Source of the DNA: Streptomyces sp. NRRL F-5135
GTDB lineage: Bacteria; Actinomycetota; Actinomycetes; Streptomycetales; Streptomycetaceae
Direction of reading: 5' to 3'
Length of the DNA stretch: 64,000 bases
Assembly (NCBI RefSeq): GCF_000719775.1
Contig: NZ_JOHR01000008.1
Span: forward strand, 248,001-312,000
Below the pieces are notes generated by a model. It worked only from the letters and a program-made list of their open reading frames with translations. It ran no database searches and was not told where the DNA came from. This document shows positions 15,796 through 23,435 of this stretch, one piece after another (within the stretch, counting starts at the first letter, position 1; every line of letters starts with the position of its first letter). The translations under genes and the position numbers were made by a program.

Positions 15796-16938
15796 TTGAA
15801 CCGCAGAAAGCTCAGCCGCGCCCAGCGCATCGTCCTGGGCGCAGCCACCATCCCGATGATCGCCGCCGGGACCGCCGGAGGATTCGGCACCTACGCCAAC
15901 ATCGTCGCCGAGTTCGACCGCGCCGCCACCGCCATCGGAGTCGTCGCCGCCGGCGAGGGTGTCACCTTGATCCTCGCCCTGGTCATGGTCGGTCTCACCA
16001 TGCTCGGCCAGGCATCCCCTGCCCCAGTACGGGCCGGACTGTGGCTCGCACCCGTCGCGGCGGCCGTCACCGGCGTCGTCGTCGCCGATGACGTGACCGA
16101 GGGCGTCGTCTACGGCATTACCCCCATGGCCATGTCCGCCGCCGCCGAGGGCCTGGGACTGCTCGCCCGCCGCGTCGTCATCTTCCAGACCGACGTCGAC
16201 ATGGAAGCCCAGCGCCGCAACGCCCAGACGATGCAGCAGTTGGCCGTCGCCCGAGCGATCGCCACCAACCACCCCGACGAGGACGCGCGCAAGCGCGCGG
16301 ACCTCAAGGCGTGGAAGCTCGCTGCACAGATCGGTGTCGGTGACGCCCAGCTCGGTGCCCACCTGGTCGACGTCCAGCGCGAGCGGCTCGGCCAAGGCGC
16401 GGACACCGCGCTCGCCGGAATGCTCGCCGTGAAGCCCGCCGCCCGCACCGAGACAGCTGGCCCGTCGAAGCACACCGCGTCGGAGGTGCTGCGGCGCCGC
16501 TTCGCCGAGATGGACCCCGCTGATGCGATCCGTATCGCCCATGATGCGCACCCTGATGCGACCCCCGCCGAACTCGCCTCCATGCTCATCGGCTACGGGG
16601 TGATCGTGGACGCGGTCCAGGTCGCCCTCGTGCTCGGCGCACGGCCCGCCGAGACCACCGTCGACCGCGGTGATGCGGATGATGCGCCCCGTGATGCGCT
16701 CGATGATGCGCATGATGCGCCGCAGGTCACAGCGCCCGCGCTCACCAAGAAGCAGGCCGTCCTGGACGCCGTTGCCGCGTTCGGCCGGGCCGGGTTCACG
16801 TCCACCGACATCGTCGCCCGCGTCCAGCGCATCAACCGCATCACCGTTGATGCGCCCTACGTCCGCACCGTCCTCAGCCGCGAAGCCAAACGCGCGAAGA
16901 AGGACGGCAACGGCCCGATGGAAGGCGGCTACGCGTGA
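15796..16938 (+). CDS. four-helix membrane protein with winged-helix C-terminus (spread-type)
   Basis: A 380-residue protein from TTG 15796 with GGGAGA upstream. Four hydrophobic segments lie at about 10-32, 44-70, 80-100 and 106-128. A cytoplasmic helical region follows, and a C-terminal winged-helix-like domain at about 315-375 (KKQAVLDAVAAFGRAGFTST). The layout resembles Spd-type plasmid spread proteins that accompany TraB, but no motor domain is present. The 3' third contains nine TGATGCG heptamers encoding Asp-Ala pairs with atypical codons. Confidence 0.65.
   Translation: MNRRKLSRAQRIVLGAATIPMIAAGTAGGFGTYANIVAEFDRAATAIGVVAAGEGVTLILALVMVGLTMLGQASPAPVRAGLWLAPVAAAVTGVVVADDVTEGVVYGITPMAMSAAAEGLGLLARRVVIFQTDVDMEAQRRNAQTMQQLAVARAIATNHPDEDARKRADLKAWKLAAQIGVGDAQLGAHLVDVQRERLGQGADTALAGMLAVKPAARTETAGPSKHTASEVLRRRFAEMDPADAIRIAHDAHPDATPAELASMLIGYGVIVDAVQVALVLGARPAETTVDRGDADDAPRDALDDAHDAPQVTAPALTKKQAVLDAVAAFGRAGFTSTDIVARVQRINRITVDAPYVRTVLSREAKRAKKDGNGPMEGGYA
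16521..16854. repeat. TGATGCG heptamer array inside a coding region
   Basis: TGATGCG starts at 16521, 16542, 16554, 16671, 16680, 16692, 16704, 16713 and 16848. The inverse CGCATCA starts at 16828 and 16837; the last inverse and last direct copy form an inverted repeat four bases apart. Every copy needs a T-ending codon before GAT-GCG, although the gene otherwise prefers GAC and G/C-ending codons. This points to selection on the DNA, as in TraB-recognition or parS-like sites. Confidence 0.75.
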
Positions 16939-17738
16939 ACGCCGAGCAGGGTCCGGATGAGCGGCGGATCGCGCACGAGCTGCGCCGCCTCGGCGTCGGC
17001 CCGGACGCCGTGCCGGGCCCGGCCGCGCCGCCGCGCCCCGACCACGCTCCCACCGTCGGCGCGGGCCCGGCCGCCGGTGCGGACTGGGTGGACGAGGTCC
17101 TCGCCCGCTCCCGCGCTACCCGTACGCCCCGCCCCACCCCGGCGCCGGTCACGCCGACCCGCGTCATCCCCGCCGGCGACCCGCTGCCCGCCCGGCCGCC
17201 CGGACCGGACGAACTCCCGCCGTGGCGCACCCCGCCCGCGCCCCCGGCCCCGCCCGCCGGCGGGCCGCCCGCGCAGCCTCCCGCCGGACTACCGCCCGTC
17301 TGGCACGGCCCCGGCCCGTACGGACCACCGGCCAGCCCGCTCGACATCCGCATCACGCTCGTCCCCGCCGAGCCCGAGCCAGAGCCGACCTGGCGGGAGC
17401 GGCTCACCGCGTGGCTGCGCACCTACGCCAGCCCGTATCAGGCCGTCCTCGGTCTCGTCCTGGCCGTCGCGCCCGTCCCCGGCCTCGGCTACAGCGCGGC
17501 CGCGATCTGGTACACCACCATCGCCGAGGCCCGCGACGTCGGCAGCGGCTGGGGCTATGTCATCGGCGGCAGCGCCCTCGTCCTGACGGCTACCGCCCTC
17601 GCCCGACGGCGCAGCCTCACCGGCGGCAAGGCGAACAGCCTCCTGCGGATCTTCTTCTTCGCCACCGCGTTCGTCGGAGCCTTCGGCGCGATCTCCCTGT
17701 ACGACCCCGTCACCTGGATCACCGGAGTCACCCCATGA
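16935..17738 (+). CDS. Pro-rich membrane protein of the spread-like module
   Basis: A 267-residue protein from GTG 16935, overlapping its neighbour. The first ~150 residues are disordered, Pro/Ala/Gly-rich. The C-terminal half has about four hydrophobic segments (around 165-185, 195-215, 225-245, 250-263). No catalytic motif. Together with its neighbours it forms a set of membrane proteins similar in order to plasmid spread genes. Confidence 0.65.
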   Translation: MNAEQGPDERRIAHELRRLGVGPDAVPGPAAPPRPDHAPTVGAGPAAGADWVDEVLARSRATRTPRPTPAPVTPTRVIPAGDPLPARPPGPDELPPWRTPPAPPAPPAGGPPAQPPAGLPPVWHGPGPYGPPASPLDIRITLVPAEPEPEPTWRERLTAWLRTYASPYQAVLGLVLAVAPVPGLGYSAAAIWYTTIAEARDVGSGWGYVIGGSALVLTATALARRRSLTGGKANSLLRIFFFATAFVGAFGAISLYDPVTWITGVTP

Positions 17739-18235
17739 TCGGCACCACCCTCGCAGGCGTCACCATCGCCCTCTGCATCCTCTTCCTCAACCTGCGGAAA
17801 TGGTGGACCGGCAGCCGGGCCCCGAAAGACCTCCTGCCCACCGGCCAGGGCCTCTTGACCGGCGCGATGAGCACCGTGTGCGTCGGCGGCCTGGCCGGGT
17901 GGCTCTCCGGCTGCACCCGCCAGGCCACCAGCACTCTCGGCGGCAAGGCGATCTCCGGCACCACCGGCACCGACTCCGGCAGCCCCATCGCCGCAGCCTC
18001 CATGGGCTCCCTCACAGCCGAGGGCGGTGTCGTCGTCGTCCTCTTCTTCGTCGCCACGTTCGCGATGTACAAAGCCGGAGGCAAGGAGGAGAAGGGCAAA
18101 CTGGTCGGCGCTGTGATCGCGGGCGCGATCCTCTGCGCCACCGCTGGCGTCGCCGGAATGCTCACCGCCCTGCCCGACATCGCCAACGGCCTTGGAGCGT
18201 CCGGCCGGTCCTTCTTCGAGGGGCAGGGCCTGTGA
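17735..18235 (+). CDS. multi-pass membrane protein, SpdB-like
   Basis: A 166-residue protein with ATG 17735 overlapping the previous TGA. Hydrophobic segments lie at about 2-20, 40-60, 92-112 and 125-148, with a Gly/Ser/Thr-rich extracytoplasmic loop between. It resembles small Spd membrane proteins by size and neighbours only. Confidence 0.65.
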   Translation: MIGTTLAGVTIALCILFLNLRKWWTGSRAPKDLLPTGQGLLTGAMSTVCVGGLAGWLSGCTRQATSTLGGKAISGTTGTDSGSPIAAASMGSLTAEGGVVVVLFFVATFAMYKAGGKEEKGKLVGAVIAGAILCATAGVAGMLTALPDIANGLGASGRSFFEGQGL

Positions 18236-18900
18236 ATTGGTACCGCGTCGCGCAACGACTGCGCGCCATCCGACAACAAGGGCTCCGTACCTACCTGTTC
18301 ACCGGCCCCACACCGTTCGACCGCACCACGGGAACCGGCATCCTGCTGCGCCTCCTCGGTGCCAGGATCGCCGCGTGGATCCGGGCCGGACGCCGCGACG
18401 ACCTCACCGGACTCGCCGCCGCCCTCGGACCGCTCCTCCGGCTGCTCCTGGTCGCGCTCGGCGCGGCGCTCCTGTGGTGGCAGATCCGGCTGCGCCCCTG
18501 GCTCCTGTGGATCCTCGTCCCGCTGTGGGCCTGGCTCGCCGTCCGCGCCCAGGACCGGGCGATGGAGGCCGCCGAAGAGCAGCCGGAGGACGACGAACCG
18601 GCCGCCCCGGACGCGGCCGTCGCGCGGGACGCCGCCGTGGCCCTGCTCTTGGAGGTCTGCGGCGACCGCGACGCCGTCCACCTCTCGACTGTCCTCCAGC
18701 ACCTCCAAGAAGGCGGCCACTGGAAGAACAGGAGGGTCACCGATCTCAAGACCCGTCTGGACCGGCTTGGGATCCCGGTCGAGGACAAGATCAAAGCGGG
18801 CGGGAAATCACCCAAGCGCGGGGTCCGCCGGGAGGCCCTCCTGGCCCTCTCCCCGTCCTCGGTCCCTGACTCGTCTACAGCGCCGTCTACCGCTGCCTGA
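18232..18900 (+). CDS. membrane-anchored winged-helix protein, TraB-tail-like without motor
   Basis: A 222-residue protein from GTG 18232. Two hydrophobic segments (about 62-80 and 83-103) are followed by an acidic linker. A C-terminal domain at 135-205 (HLSTVLQHLQEGGHW, then VTDLKTRLDRLGIPVEDKIK) resembles the DNA-binding winged helix at the end of FtsK/TraB translocases of Streptomyces plasmids. The Walker A/B ATPase domain is absent. TCTAC repeats begin in the last codons and continue past the stop, as if next to their binding protein. Confidence 0.65.
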   Translation: MNWYRVAQRLRAIRQQGLRTYLFTGPTPFDRTTGTGILLRLLGARIAAWIRAGRRDDLTGLAAALGPLLRLLLVALGAALLWWQIRLRPWLLWILVPLWAWLAVRAQDRAMEAAEEQPEDDEPAAPDAAVARDAAVALLLEVCGDRDAVHLSTVLQHLQEGGHWKNRRVTDLKTRLDRLGIPVEDKIKAGGKSPKRGVRREALLALSPSSVPDSSTAPSTAA

Positions 18901-18959
18901 CCTGCACGTCTACCACCCGGTCTACCGGGATCTACCCCTGATCTACCGGCAGGTCTACC
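18873..18959. repeat. seven phased TCTAC repeats
   Basis: TCTAC starts at 18874, 18886, 18909, 18921, 18931, 18942 and 18954; six copies are followed by C and five preceded by G. Spacings are 12, 23, 12, 10, 11 and 12, about one helical turn (or two). Five of the seven lie in the non-coding gap after the stop at 18900. They look like iterons or a clt/TRS-type locus. Confidence 0.7.
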
Positions 18960-18986
18960 GCCGATCCACCCAACCGGAAGGACCTG

Positions 18987-19178
18987 ATGAGCGACATCGA
19001 CCGCCGCATGGCCGACGCTGCGCACGCCGAGGAGCAAGGCGAGTACCGGAAAGCGGCACACCTCTACAACCGGCTCGGTACAGACATCCAAGCCCGGCAC
19101 GGGCGCTTCGACTCCCGCGCCCTGGATGCCTTCGAGGGCGTGGCGCGCGCAATTCGCAAGGGCGCCGAGGCCCGATAA
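18987..19178 (+). CDS. small protein, unknown (63 aa)
   Basis: Starts at ATG 18987, six bases after GGAAGGA. Helical (HAEEQGEYRKAAHLYNRLGT), like a short TPR hairpin. It directly follows the TCTAC repeats and ends before a terminator. Confidence 0.7.
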   Translation: MSDIDRRMADAAHAEEQGEYRKAAHLYNRLGTDIQARHGRFDSRALDAFEGVARAIRKGAEAR

Positions 19179-19184
19179 CAAACT

Positions 19185-19228
19185 CCCGGGGCGGCCGTCA
19201 CGCCGGCAAGCAGACCGGCCGCCCCGGG
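19185..19228 (+). terminator. intrinsic terminator
   Basis: A 13-bp stem (19185-19197 with 19216-19228) and an 18-base loop, directly after the stop at 19178. Confidence 0.75.
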
Positions 19229-19262
19229 CCCCATCACCCACCAGGGAGACAGGACCCGCATC

Positions 19263-19373
19263 ATGACGCTCGCCCGCGCGACCGCAACCGTCCTTCGGTA
19301 CACGTGCCCGGAACTCCTCTACTGCCGACCGTGCGCCGGCCACTACCCGCCGTCGCACTTCCCGTGCCCGTAG
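19263..19373 (+). CDS. 36-residue Cys-rich peptide, possible gene
   Basis: ATG 19263 to TAG 19373. Four cysteines (CPELLYCRPC and a final CP) could bind a metal ion. The ribosome site is weak (AGGGAGACAGGA, spaced too far), so this is tentative. Confidence 0.4.
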   Translation: MTLARATATVLRYTCPELLYCRPCAGHYPPSHFPCP

Positions 19374-19492
19374 ACCCGCCACACCAGCACCATCAGCCAC
19401 GAATCGGCCATCTGACGCCATCGCTGGCGCACGGCGCCTATAGATAGAGGCGGGCCAACCGGTACCGCCCGACGAAGAGAGGAAGGGAAACC

Positions 19493-19843
19493 ATGACCTG
19501 GAGGATGAGGGCCCGCGTCAGGGTCGTAGCGGACACAGTGGCCGCCAATCCGTACTCCGGCGACCGGACGTACCGGGCGGGTGAGGAACTGGAGATGATC
19601 CTCGTCGGCCACGAGGACAAGCCCCTGTCCGCTGCGCACTGGTGGTCCGGCATGGACATCGACCTGGCACACATCCTCGACGCCGACGACGTCACCATCG
19701 TGCAAATGCTCGGACCGACCTGGGTGACGTGCGACGGATGCGGGAAAAGCGGCGAGATCGAGAGGACCGACGACGGCCGGGCCCACCTCGATGTCGGAGG
19801 CCGGATCGCCCGGCAGCGCCAGGAAGCCGCACGGAAAGCGTAG
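19493..19843 (+). CDS. small protein with CxxC, unknown (116 aa)
   Basis: Starts at ATG 19493 after GAGAGGAAGGG. The N-terminus is a beta-rich domain (YSGDRTYRAGEELEMIL); CDGCG near residue 85 suggests a zinc knuckle. The leader has a possible -10 box at 19439-19445 (TATAGAT). Confidence 0.7.
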   Translation: MTWRMRARVRVVADTVAANPYSGDRTYRAGEELEMILVGHEDKPLSAAHWWSGMDIDLAHILDADDVTIVQMLGPTWVTCDGCGKSGEIERTDDGRAHLDVGGRIARQRQEAARKA

Positions 19844-19913
19844 CTGTCAGACCCCAGCCGTACCGTGAGACGCATCTATCCGCGCTCGCTGGCTGCGGCG
19901 CTGCTGGACCCCG

Positions 19914-19938
19914 AGGCCCCGCCATCACGGCGGGGCCT
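19914..19938 (+). terminator. intrinsic terminator
   Basis: A perfect 10-bp stem (19914-19923 with 19929-19938) and a 5-base loop between single genes. Confidence 0.65.
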
Positions 19939-19959
19939 CACCCACCCGCTACCGTTTGG

Positions 19960-20232
19960 ATGCCGATGCCCGACGCCCAGTTCATCGCCGCCGCTGCCGC
20001 CCCGATCTGTGACGCACTCGCCGCGATCGGGGACCTGCGGATCATGGTGCCGAGCTCCGATGTGCTGATCTCGTACTGCCATAGCGGCTGCACCGTCCGG
20101 CTGGCCGACCACCGCGCCGCGCACCGCGATGCAGTCGAGAGCGCGCTGCGGCAGGCGTTCACCGCTGCCGGATGGGGCGTCAGCCCCTGCTCCACCGGCG
20201 GACTCAGCATGAAGCACCCATCCCGGCTCTGA
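19960..20232 (+). CDS. small protein, unknown (90 aa)
   Basis: ATG 19960 (or 19966); no clear ribosome site, and only 21 bases after the hairpin, so a leaderless message is possible. Alpha/beta-looking with two cysteines (YCHSGC). Unknown function. Confidence 0.55.
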   Translation: MPMPDAQFIAAAAAPICDALAAIGDLRIMVPSSDVLISYCHSGCTVRLADHRAAHRDAVESALRQAFTAAGWGVSPCSTGGLSMKHPSRL

Positions 20233-20246
20233 CCCTCGCTGGACCC

Positions 20247-20278
20247 GAGCCCCCACCGTCACCCGTCAGTGGGGGCTC
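20247..20278 (+). terminator. intrinsic terminator
   Basis: A 10-bp stem (20247-20256 with 20269-20278) and a 12-base loop just after the stop at 20232. Confidence 0.65.
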
Positions 20279-20321
20279 CATACCCGCCCCGTACGGCCGC
20301 CCGCTGCGCCATCATGAGCGC

Positions 20322-20693
20322 ATGACCGAGCCACCCCGCATCCAGCCCGAGCAGATCGCGCGGATGATGACGAGCATCAGGGACGCGTTCCTGCCCCTCA
20401 ACCCCCTCATCCAGCAGACAGCGCACCAGCTCGCGGCGCTGCGCCCCTACCTCGACCTGTACGAGCAAGACCCGGAAGCGTTCCGGCAGCAGATCGCGAT
20501 GACCCCGCCGCCCGCCCCGGGCTGTCACTGCCTGTGCGGCCTGCACCGGAACAGCCCGACCGAATGCGCCGGCGAGGCTGCGCCTGGGCTGACAGTCAGG
20601 GTCGATTCACCCAGCGTAGGCACTCAGCACGTCCCCATGTGCCGCCCCTGCGCCGACGCCTACACGATGCGCACCGCCACCGCGATCTCATGA
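20322..20693 (+). CDS. small Cys-cluster protein (123 aa)
   Basis: Starts at ATG 20322. Helical N-terminus; the second half has Cys/His residues (CHCLCGLH, CAGEA, MCRPC) in a plausible zinc-finger pattern. It overlaps the next gene by ATGA. Function unknown. Confidence 0.6.
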   Translation: MTEPPRIQPEQIARMMTSIRDAFLPLNPLIQQTAHQLAALRPYLDLYEQDPEAFRQQIAMTPPPAPGCHCLCGLHRNSPTECAGEAAPGLTVRVDSPSVGTQHVPMCRPCADAYTMRTATAIS

Positions 20694-20887
20694 CCGACCC
20701 CACCACGGTCGAACTGCACGGCGGCCCCCTCGACGGTATGACCGCGCCCGTGGACCCCACCGACCCCGACCCGTGGACCGCAATCATCAGCGACCACGGC
20801 CAGTACCCCGGCGGTCGGAGTCTCTACGCCCCGGACAGCGCCGGCGTCTGGCGCTGGGTCCGTGACATCCCCTGGGACGCCATGTGA
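20690..20887 (+). CDS. small GGPLDG-motif protein (65 aa)
   Basis: ATG 20690 overlaps the previous stop. The start, VELHGGPLDGMTAPV, matches a motif common in short actinobacterial phage and host proteins of unknown role. A hairpin begins right at its stop. Confidence 0.65.
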   Translation: MTDPTTVELHGGPLDGMTAPVDPTDPDPWTAIISDHGQYPGGRSLYAPDSAGVWRWVRDIPWDAM

Positions 20888-20912
20888 CCGAAGGCCCGCC
20901 ACGGGCCTTCGG
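20888..20912 (+). terminator. intrinsic terminator
   Basis: An 11-bp stem (20888-20898 with 20902-20912) and a 3-base loop, starting at the base after the stop codon of the preceding gene. Confidence 0.8.
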
Positions 20913-21047
20913 CTCACCCGCCACAAGATGAAGCACGCAACAGGGGTGACACGAGTGATCACCGCGCGTACTGTGACACACCCGGCGACGCAGCGGTGAT
21001 CCCACCAAACCGGCCGGGGCCTCCCGCTCCGCTGCGCCCACCGGCGT

Positions 21048-21081
21048 GCGGCCCCGTCGGTACCCCCTGCCACGGGGCCGC
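21048..21081 (+). terminator. hairpin upstream of the gene at 21108
   Basis: A 10-bp stem (21048-21057 with 21072-21081) with a 14-base loop. It lies in a 220-base gap (20888-21107) that otherwise shows no gene; it may be a leader structure or a second terminator. Confidence 0.5.
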
Positions 21082-21107
21082 ACCACACATTGAGGGAAGT
21101 GACACGC

Positions 21108-21323
21108 ATGGCGAAGAAGATCGAACACACGGCAACCACGCGCCACATGACGCTCGATGAGCTGTCCGCGTTCGTCGCCGACGCCTACGGCTCGGGCGCC
21201 GTCGGCACCGAGCCCGTCCATGCCACCGTCACCCTCGGCGGGAAGCTGCGCACCGCGCACGTCACCGTACCCACCGACCCCGCAAATCCGCAGGCCAACG
21301 GCTATGCGCACGACCGCGCTTGA
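21108..21323 (+). CDS. small protein, unknown (71 aa)
   Basis: ATG 21108 after TGAGGGAAG. Compact alpha/beta sequence (MTLDELSAFVADAYGSGAVG, then a strand-rich half). No family recognised. Confidence 0.7.
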   Translation: MAKKIEHTATTRHMTLDELSAFVADAYGSGAVGTEPVHATVTLGGKLRTAHVTVPTDPANPQANGYAHDRA

Positions 21324-21378
21324 CGCTGCGTGACTGATCGATGCATCATGGGCCGCAAGTTCCGCATGCCCGGACACA

Positions 21379-21420
21379 GACACCCACGGCCCCCGGCTCA
21401 CCCCGGGGGCCGTGGGTGTC
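21379..21420 (+). terminator. very strong intrinsic terminator
   Basis: A perfect 18-bp stem (21379-21396 with 21403-21420) with a 6-base loop, directly before the ribosome site of the gene at 21438. Confidence 0.85.
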
Positions 21421-21437
21421 CCCAAGGGAGCCACCCC

Positions 21438-21704
21438 GTGCAACCCACCATCGGCCGCATCGTGCACTACCGGCTGAAGACGACGGACGTCGAACGCATC
21501 GCAAGCCAACGCCGCATCTATCCCGAGCTCGCCGCTGGCAACCTCGTCAACGAGGGCGACGCAGTACCTGCTCTGATCGTCCGCGTGTGGCACGGCACCC
21601 TGTGCAATCTGCGGCTCATCCTTGACGGGCCAGACGATCTCTGGGTCACCTCCCGCCCGGAAGGCGATACCCCCGGCCGGTGGACCTGGCCCCCTCGCAC
21701 CTGA
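21438..21704 (+). CDS. small phage protein of a common actinophage type (88 aa)
   Basis: GTG 21438 after AAGGGAG. The sequence (GRIVHYRL, then VPALIVRVW, then a DGPDDLW and PGRWTWP ending) follows a pattern very common in actinophage genomes near the packaging genes. Its function is unknown. Confidence 0.75.
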   Translation: MQPTIGRIVHYRLKTTDVERIASQRRIYPELAAGNLVNEGDAVPALIVRVWHGTLCNLRLILDGPDDLWVTSRPEGDTPGRWTWPPRT

Positions 21705-21734
21705 CCCGCCCCCCGTCGAGAGGAACCCGCCCCC

Positions 21735-22007
21735 ATGCGCGTACGCCTCACAGACGGGACACGCGAGATCGACATCAGGACCGACCCCGGCGAGCAGCAG
21801 CCCACACTCGACCAGATCGAGGCCACCGCCATACGGCTGCTCACCGCCCTCGACCACGAGCCGGCCGACACCGAGCCGAAGCGGACACCGATCGGGTTCA
21901 CCGCGCAGTGCGACCTCGACCGCGTCTCGCTCGACTCGGCCATCGAACGCTCCGACCAGGACGACGAGACCGAGCGGTACGACGAACCCGAGGACGGCAC
22001 AGCATGA
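21735..22007 (+). CDS. small acidic protein, unknown (90 aa)
   Basis: ATG 21735 after GAGAGGA. Acidic C-terminus (SDQDDETERYDEPED). It overlaps the HNH gene by ATGA. Confidence 0.7.
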   Translation: MRVRLTDGTREIDIRTDPGEQQPTLDQIEATAIRLLTALDHEPADTEPKRTPIGFTAQCDLDRVSLDSAIERSDQDDETERYDEPEDGTA

Positions 22008-22306
22008 GCGGCGGATGGGCGGGCAGCAACCGGCGCGCCGAGCTGCCGCCCGACTGGTACACCCGCATCCGCCCACTGGTCCTGGCGCGCGATGAGCACC
22101 GCTGCCGCTGGCGGGAGGCCGGCGCCGTCTGCGGACGCCACGCCAACCAGGTCGACCACATCGGCGACCGCCACGACCACCGCCCCGAAAATCTCCAGGC
22201 CCTGTGCGCCGACCACCACGCCGTCAAGTCCTCCCGCGAAGGCACCGCCGCGCGCTGGCGCGAGACGACACGGCGGCCGCCGGAACGCCACCCCGGACTC
22301 ATTTGA
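22004..22306 (+). CDS. HNH endonuclease
   Basis: A 100-residue protein with the full HNH pattern: C34 and C43, VDH at 50-52, PENLQALC with N63, and CADHH at 68-72. Short HNH proteins near the terminase genes of cos phages assist the large subunit in cleaving genome ends. It is about 1.1 kb before the small subunit here, consistent with that role. Confidence 0.85.
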   Translation: MSGGWAGSNRRAELPPDWYTRIRPLVLARDEHRCRWREAGAVCGRHANQVDHIGDRHDHRPENLQALCADHHAVKSSREGTAARWRETTRRPPERHPGLI

Positions 22307-22601
22307 CCGCCGCCGCGCCCTGGTTCGTCCGGCCGCACCCCTGGGGGGTGACTCCCTCCCCCCGCCCCTCTTGGGGCCCGGGAGGTGCTGCGGCTCGCAA
22401 CATGTACGGGTCTGGGGAAAACGGCCGCGCACAGGGTCCTGGGCTGCTCTGTGCGTGGCGAACGGGGGTCGGGTGGGGTGATTCGATGGCGCGCGGCGGT
22501 GGGGCCGCAGAACGCCTCTCACCCTCCCGACCCCACACCCGCCAACGGTATTTACGCAGGTCAGGTAGCTATAGTCGTTACATTCGGGGTATCATGGGGG
22601 C
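22307..22601. other. non-coding gap, candidate packaging (cos) region
   Basis: No supportable gene. The stretch has G-runs and C-runs that pair (GGGGTCGGG near 22464 with CCCGACCCC near 22525), a CGCACAG/CTGTGCG inverted repeat near 22425-22454, and a relatively AT-rich end at 22550-22590 that probably holds the promoter for 22602. Its place between HNH and the packaging genes makes it a candidate for cos. Confidence 0.4.
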
Positions 22602-23183
22602 ATGACCAGCCGACCCTGCGCACACTGCCCCGGCCAGATGCCGCTGACCGCGCGGGCCGACGCCCGGTACTGCTCGACCCGCTGCCGCGTCGCCGCGCAC
22701 CGCGCGCGCCGCACGGTCCCGGCCGAGCTCACCAGCCGCCCCCGGTGGGTTAGGCACACCGCCCGCAAGGTCCCGCTCACCAGCACCGGCGACATCGCCT
22801 CGAGCACCGACGCGTCCACCTGGTCCCGGCACCGCGACGCCGTACGGTCGACCGCCGGCGCCGGGCTCGGGTTCGTCCTCAACGGCGACGGCGTCGTGTG
22901 CCTCGACCTCGACCACGCCCTGGACGGCGCCGGCATCCCGCTGCCCTGGGCACAGAGCATCCTCGACTCCGCCCCCGACACGTGGGTCGAGGTGTCCCGG
23001 TCCGGTACCGGGCTGCACATCTGGGGGCATGGCGACCTGCCGCACGGCAGGCGCATCACCACCAGCGGCGGCTCGGTCGAGCTGTACGGGACCGGCCGTT
23101 TCATCGCGGTCACCGGCGAGACGTTCGGCGACACGCCGCGGCGGCTCGGCGACCTGTCCGCACTGATCACCCAACTGCTGTAG
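22602..23183 (+). CDS. mini archaeo-eukaryotic primase-polymerase
   Basis: A 193-residue protein from ATG 22602. A zinc knuckle opens it (C6, C9, C24, C28). The prim-pol core follows: VCLDLDH with metal-binding D102/D104, SRSGTGLHIWG with H139, and VELYGTGRFIAVTG. Bifunctional primase/polymerases of plasmids usually continue into a helicase; this one stops after the core. It may prime replication with host helicase. Confidence 0.75.
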   Translation: MTSRPCAHCPGQMPLTARADARYCSTRCRVAAHRARRTVPAELTSRPRWVRHTARKVPLTSTGDIASSTDASTWSRHRDAVRSTAGAGLGFVLNGDGVVCLDLDHALDGAGIPLPWAQSILDSAPDTWVEVSRSGTGLHIWGHGDLPHGRRITTSGGSVELYGTGRFIAVTGETFGDTPRRLGDLSALITQLL

Positions 23184-23234
23184 CCGCCCGGCACGGGCGC
23201 GCTGCGGCGTACCCGACAAGGGAGGCACACAGCC

Positions 23235-23435
23235 ATGGCCCGTATCCAGATCCTCGACCTGCCCATGGAACACCACGGCGAGGAGACCACCAGCCCGTTC
23301 CTGATCATCGTGGACGGCCTGGCACCGGACTCCGAGCTGCTGTCCGGCGACCGGGCGGAGCGTACCGCGGAGATGTGCCGGGTGTGGGGTGCCCGCGGGC
23401 TGCTGACGACCACGGACACGCTGGACGTGACCTGA
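23235..23435 (+). CDS. small protein upstream of terminase (66 aa)
   Basis: ATG 23235 after AAGGGAGG. The opening MARIQILDLP and the strand FLIIVDGL are typical of a small protein often seen next to the small terminase gene in Streptomyces phages. Function unknown. Confidence 0.75.
   Translation: MARIQILDLPMEHHGEETTSPFLIIVDGLAPDSELLSGDRAERTAEMCRVWGARGLLTTTDTLDVT

Noticed and set aside
16521-16854. TGATGCG repeats explained only as a protein Asp-Ala repeat
   Set aside because: The preceding codon ends in T at every direct copy and GAT replaces the usual GAC, which a protein-level repeat would not require.
18873-18959. TCTAC repeats as a CRISPR array
   Set aside because: Units are 5-6 bases at 10-12 base steps with no 20-40 base repeats or spacers, and no cas genes are present anywhere in the window.
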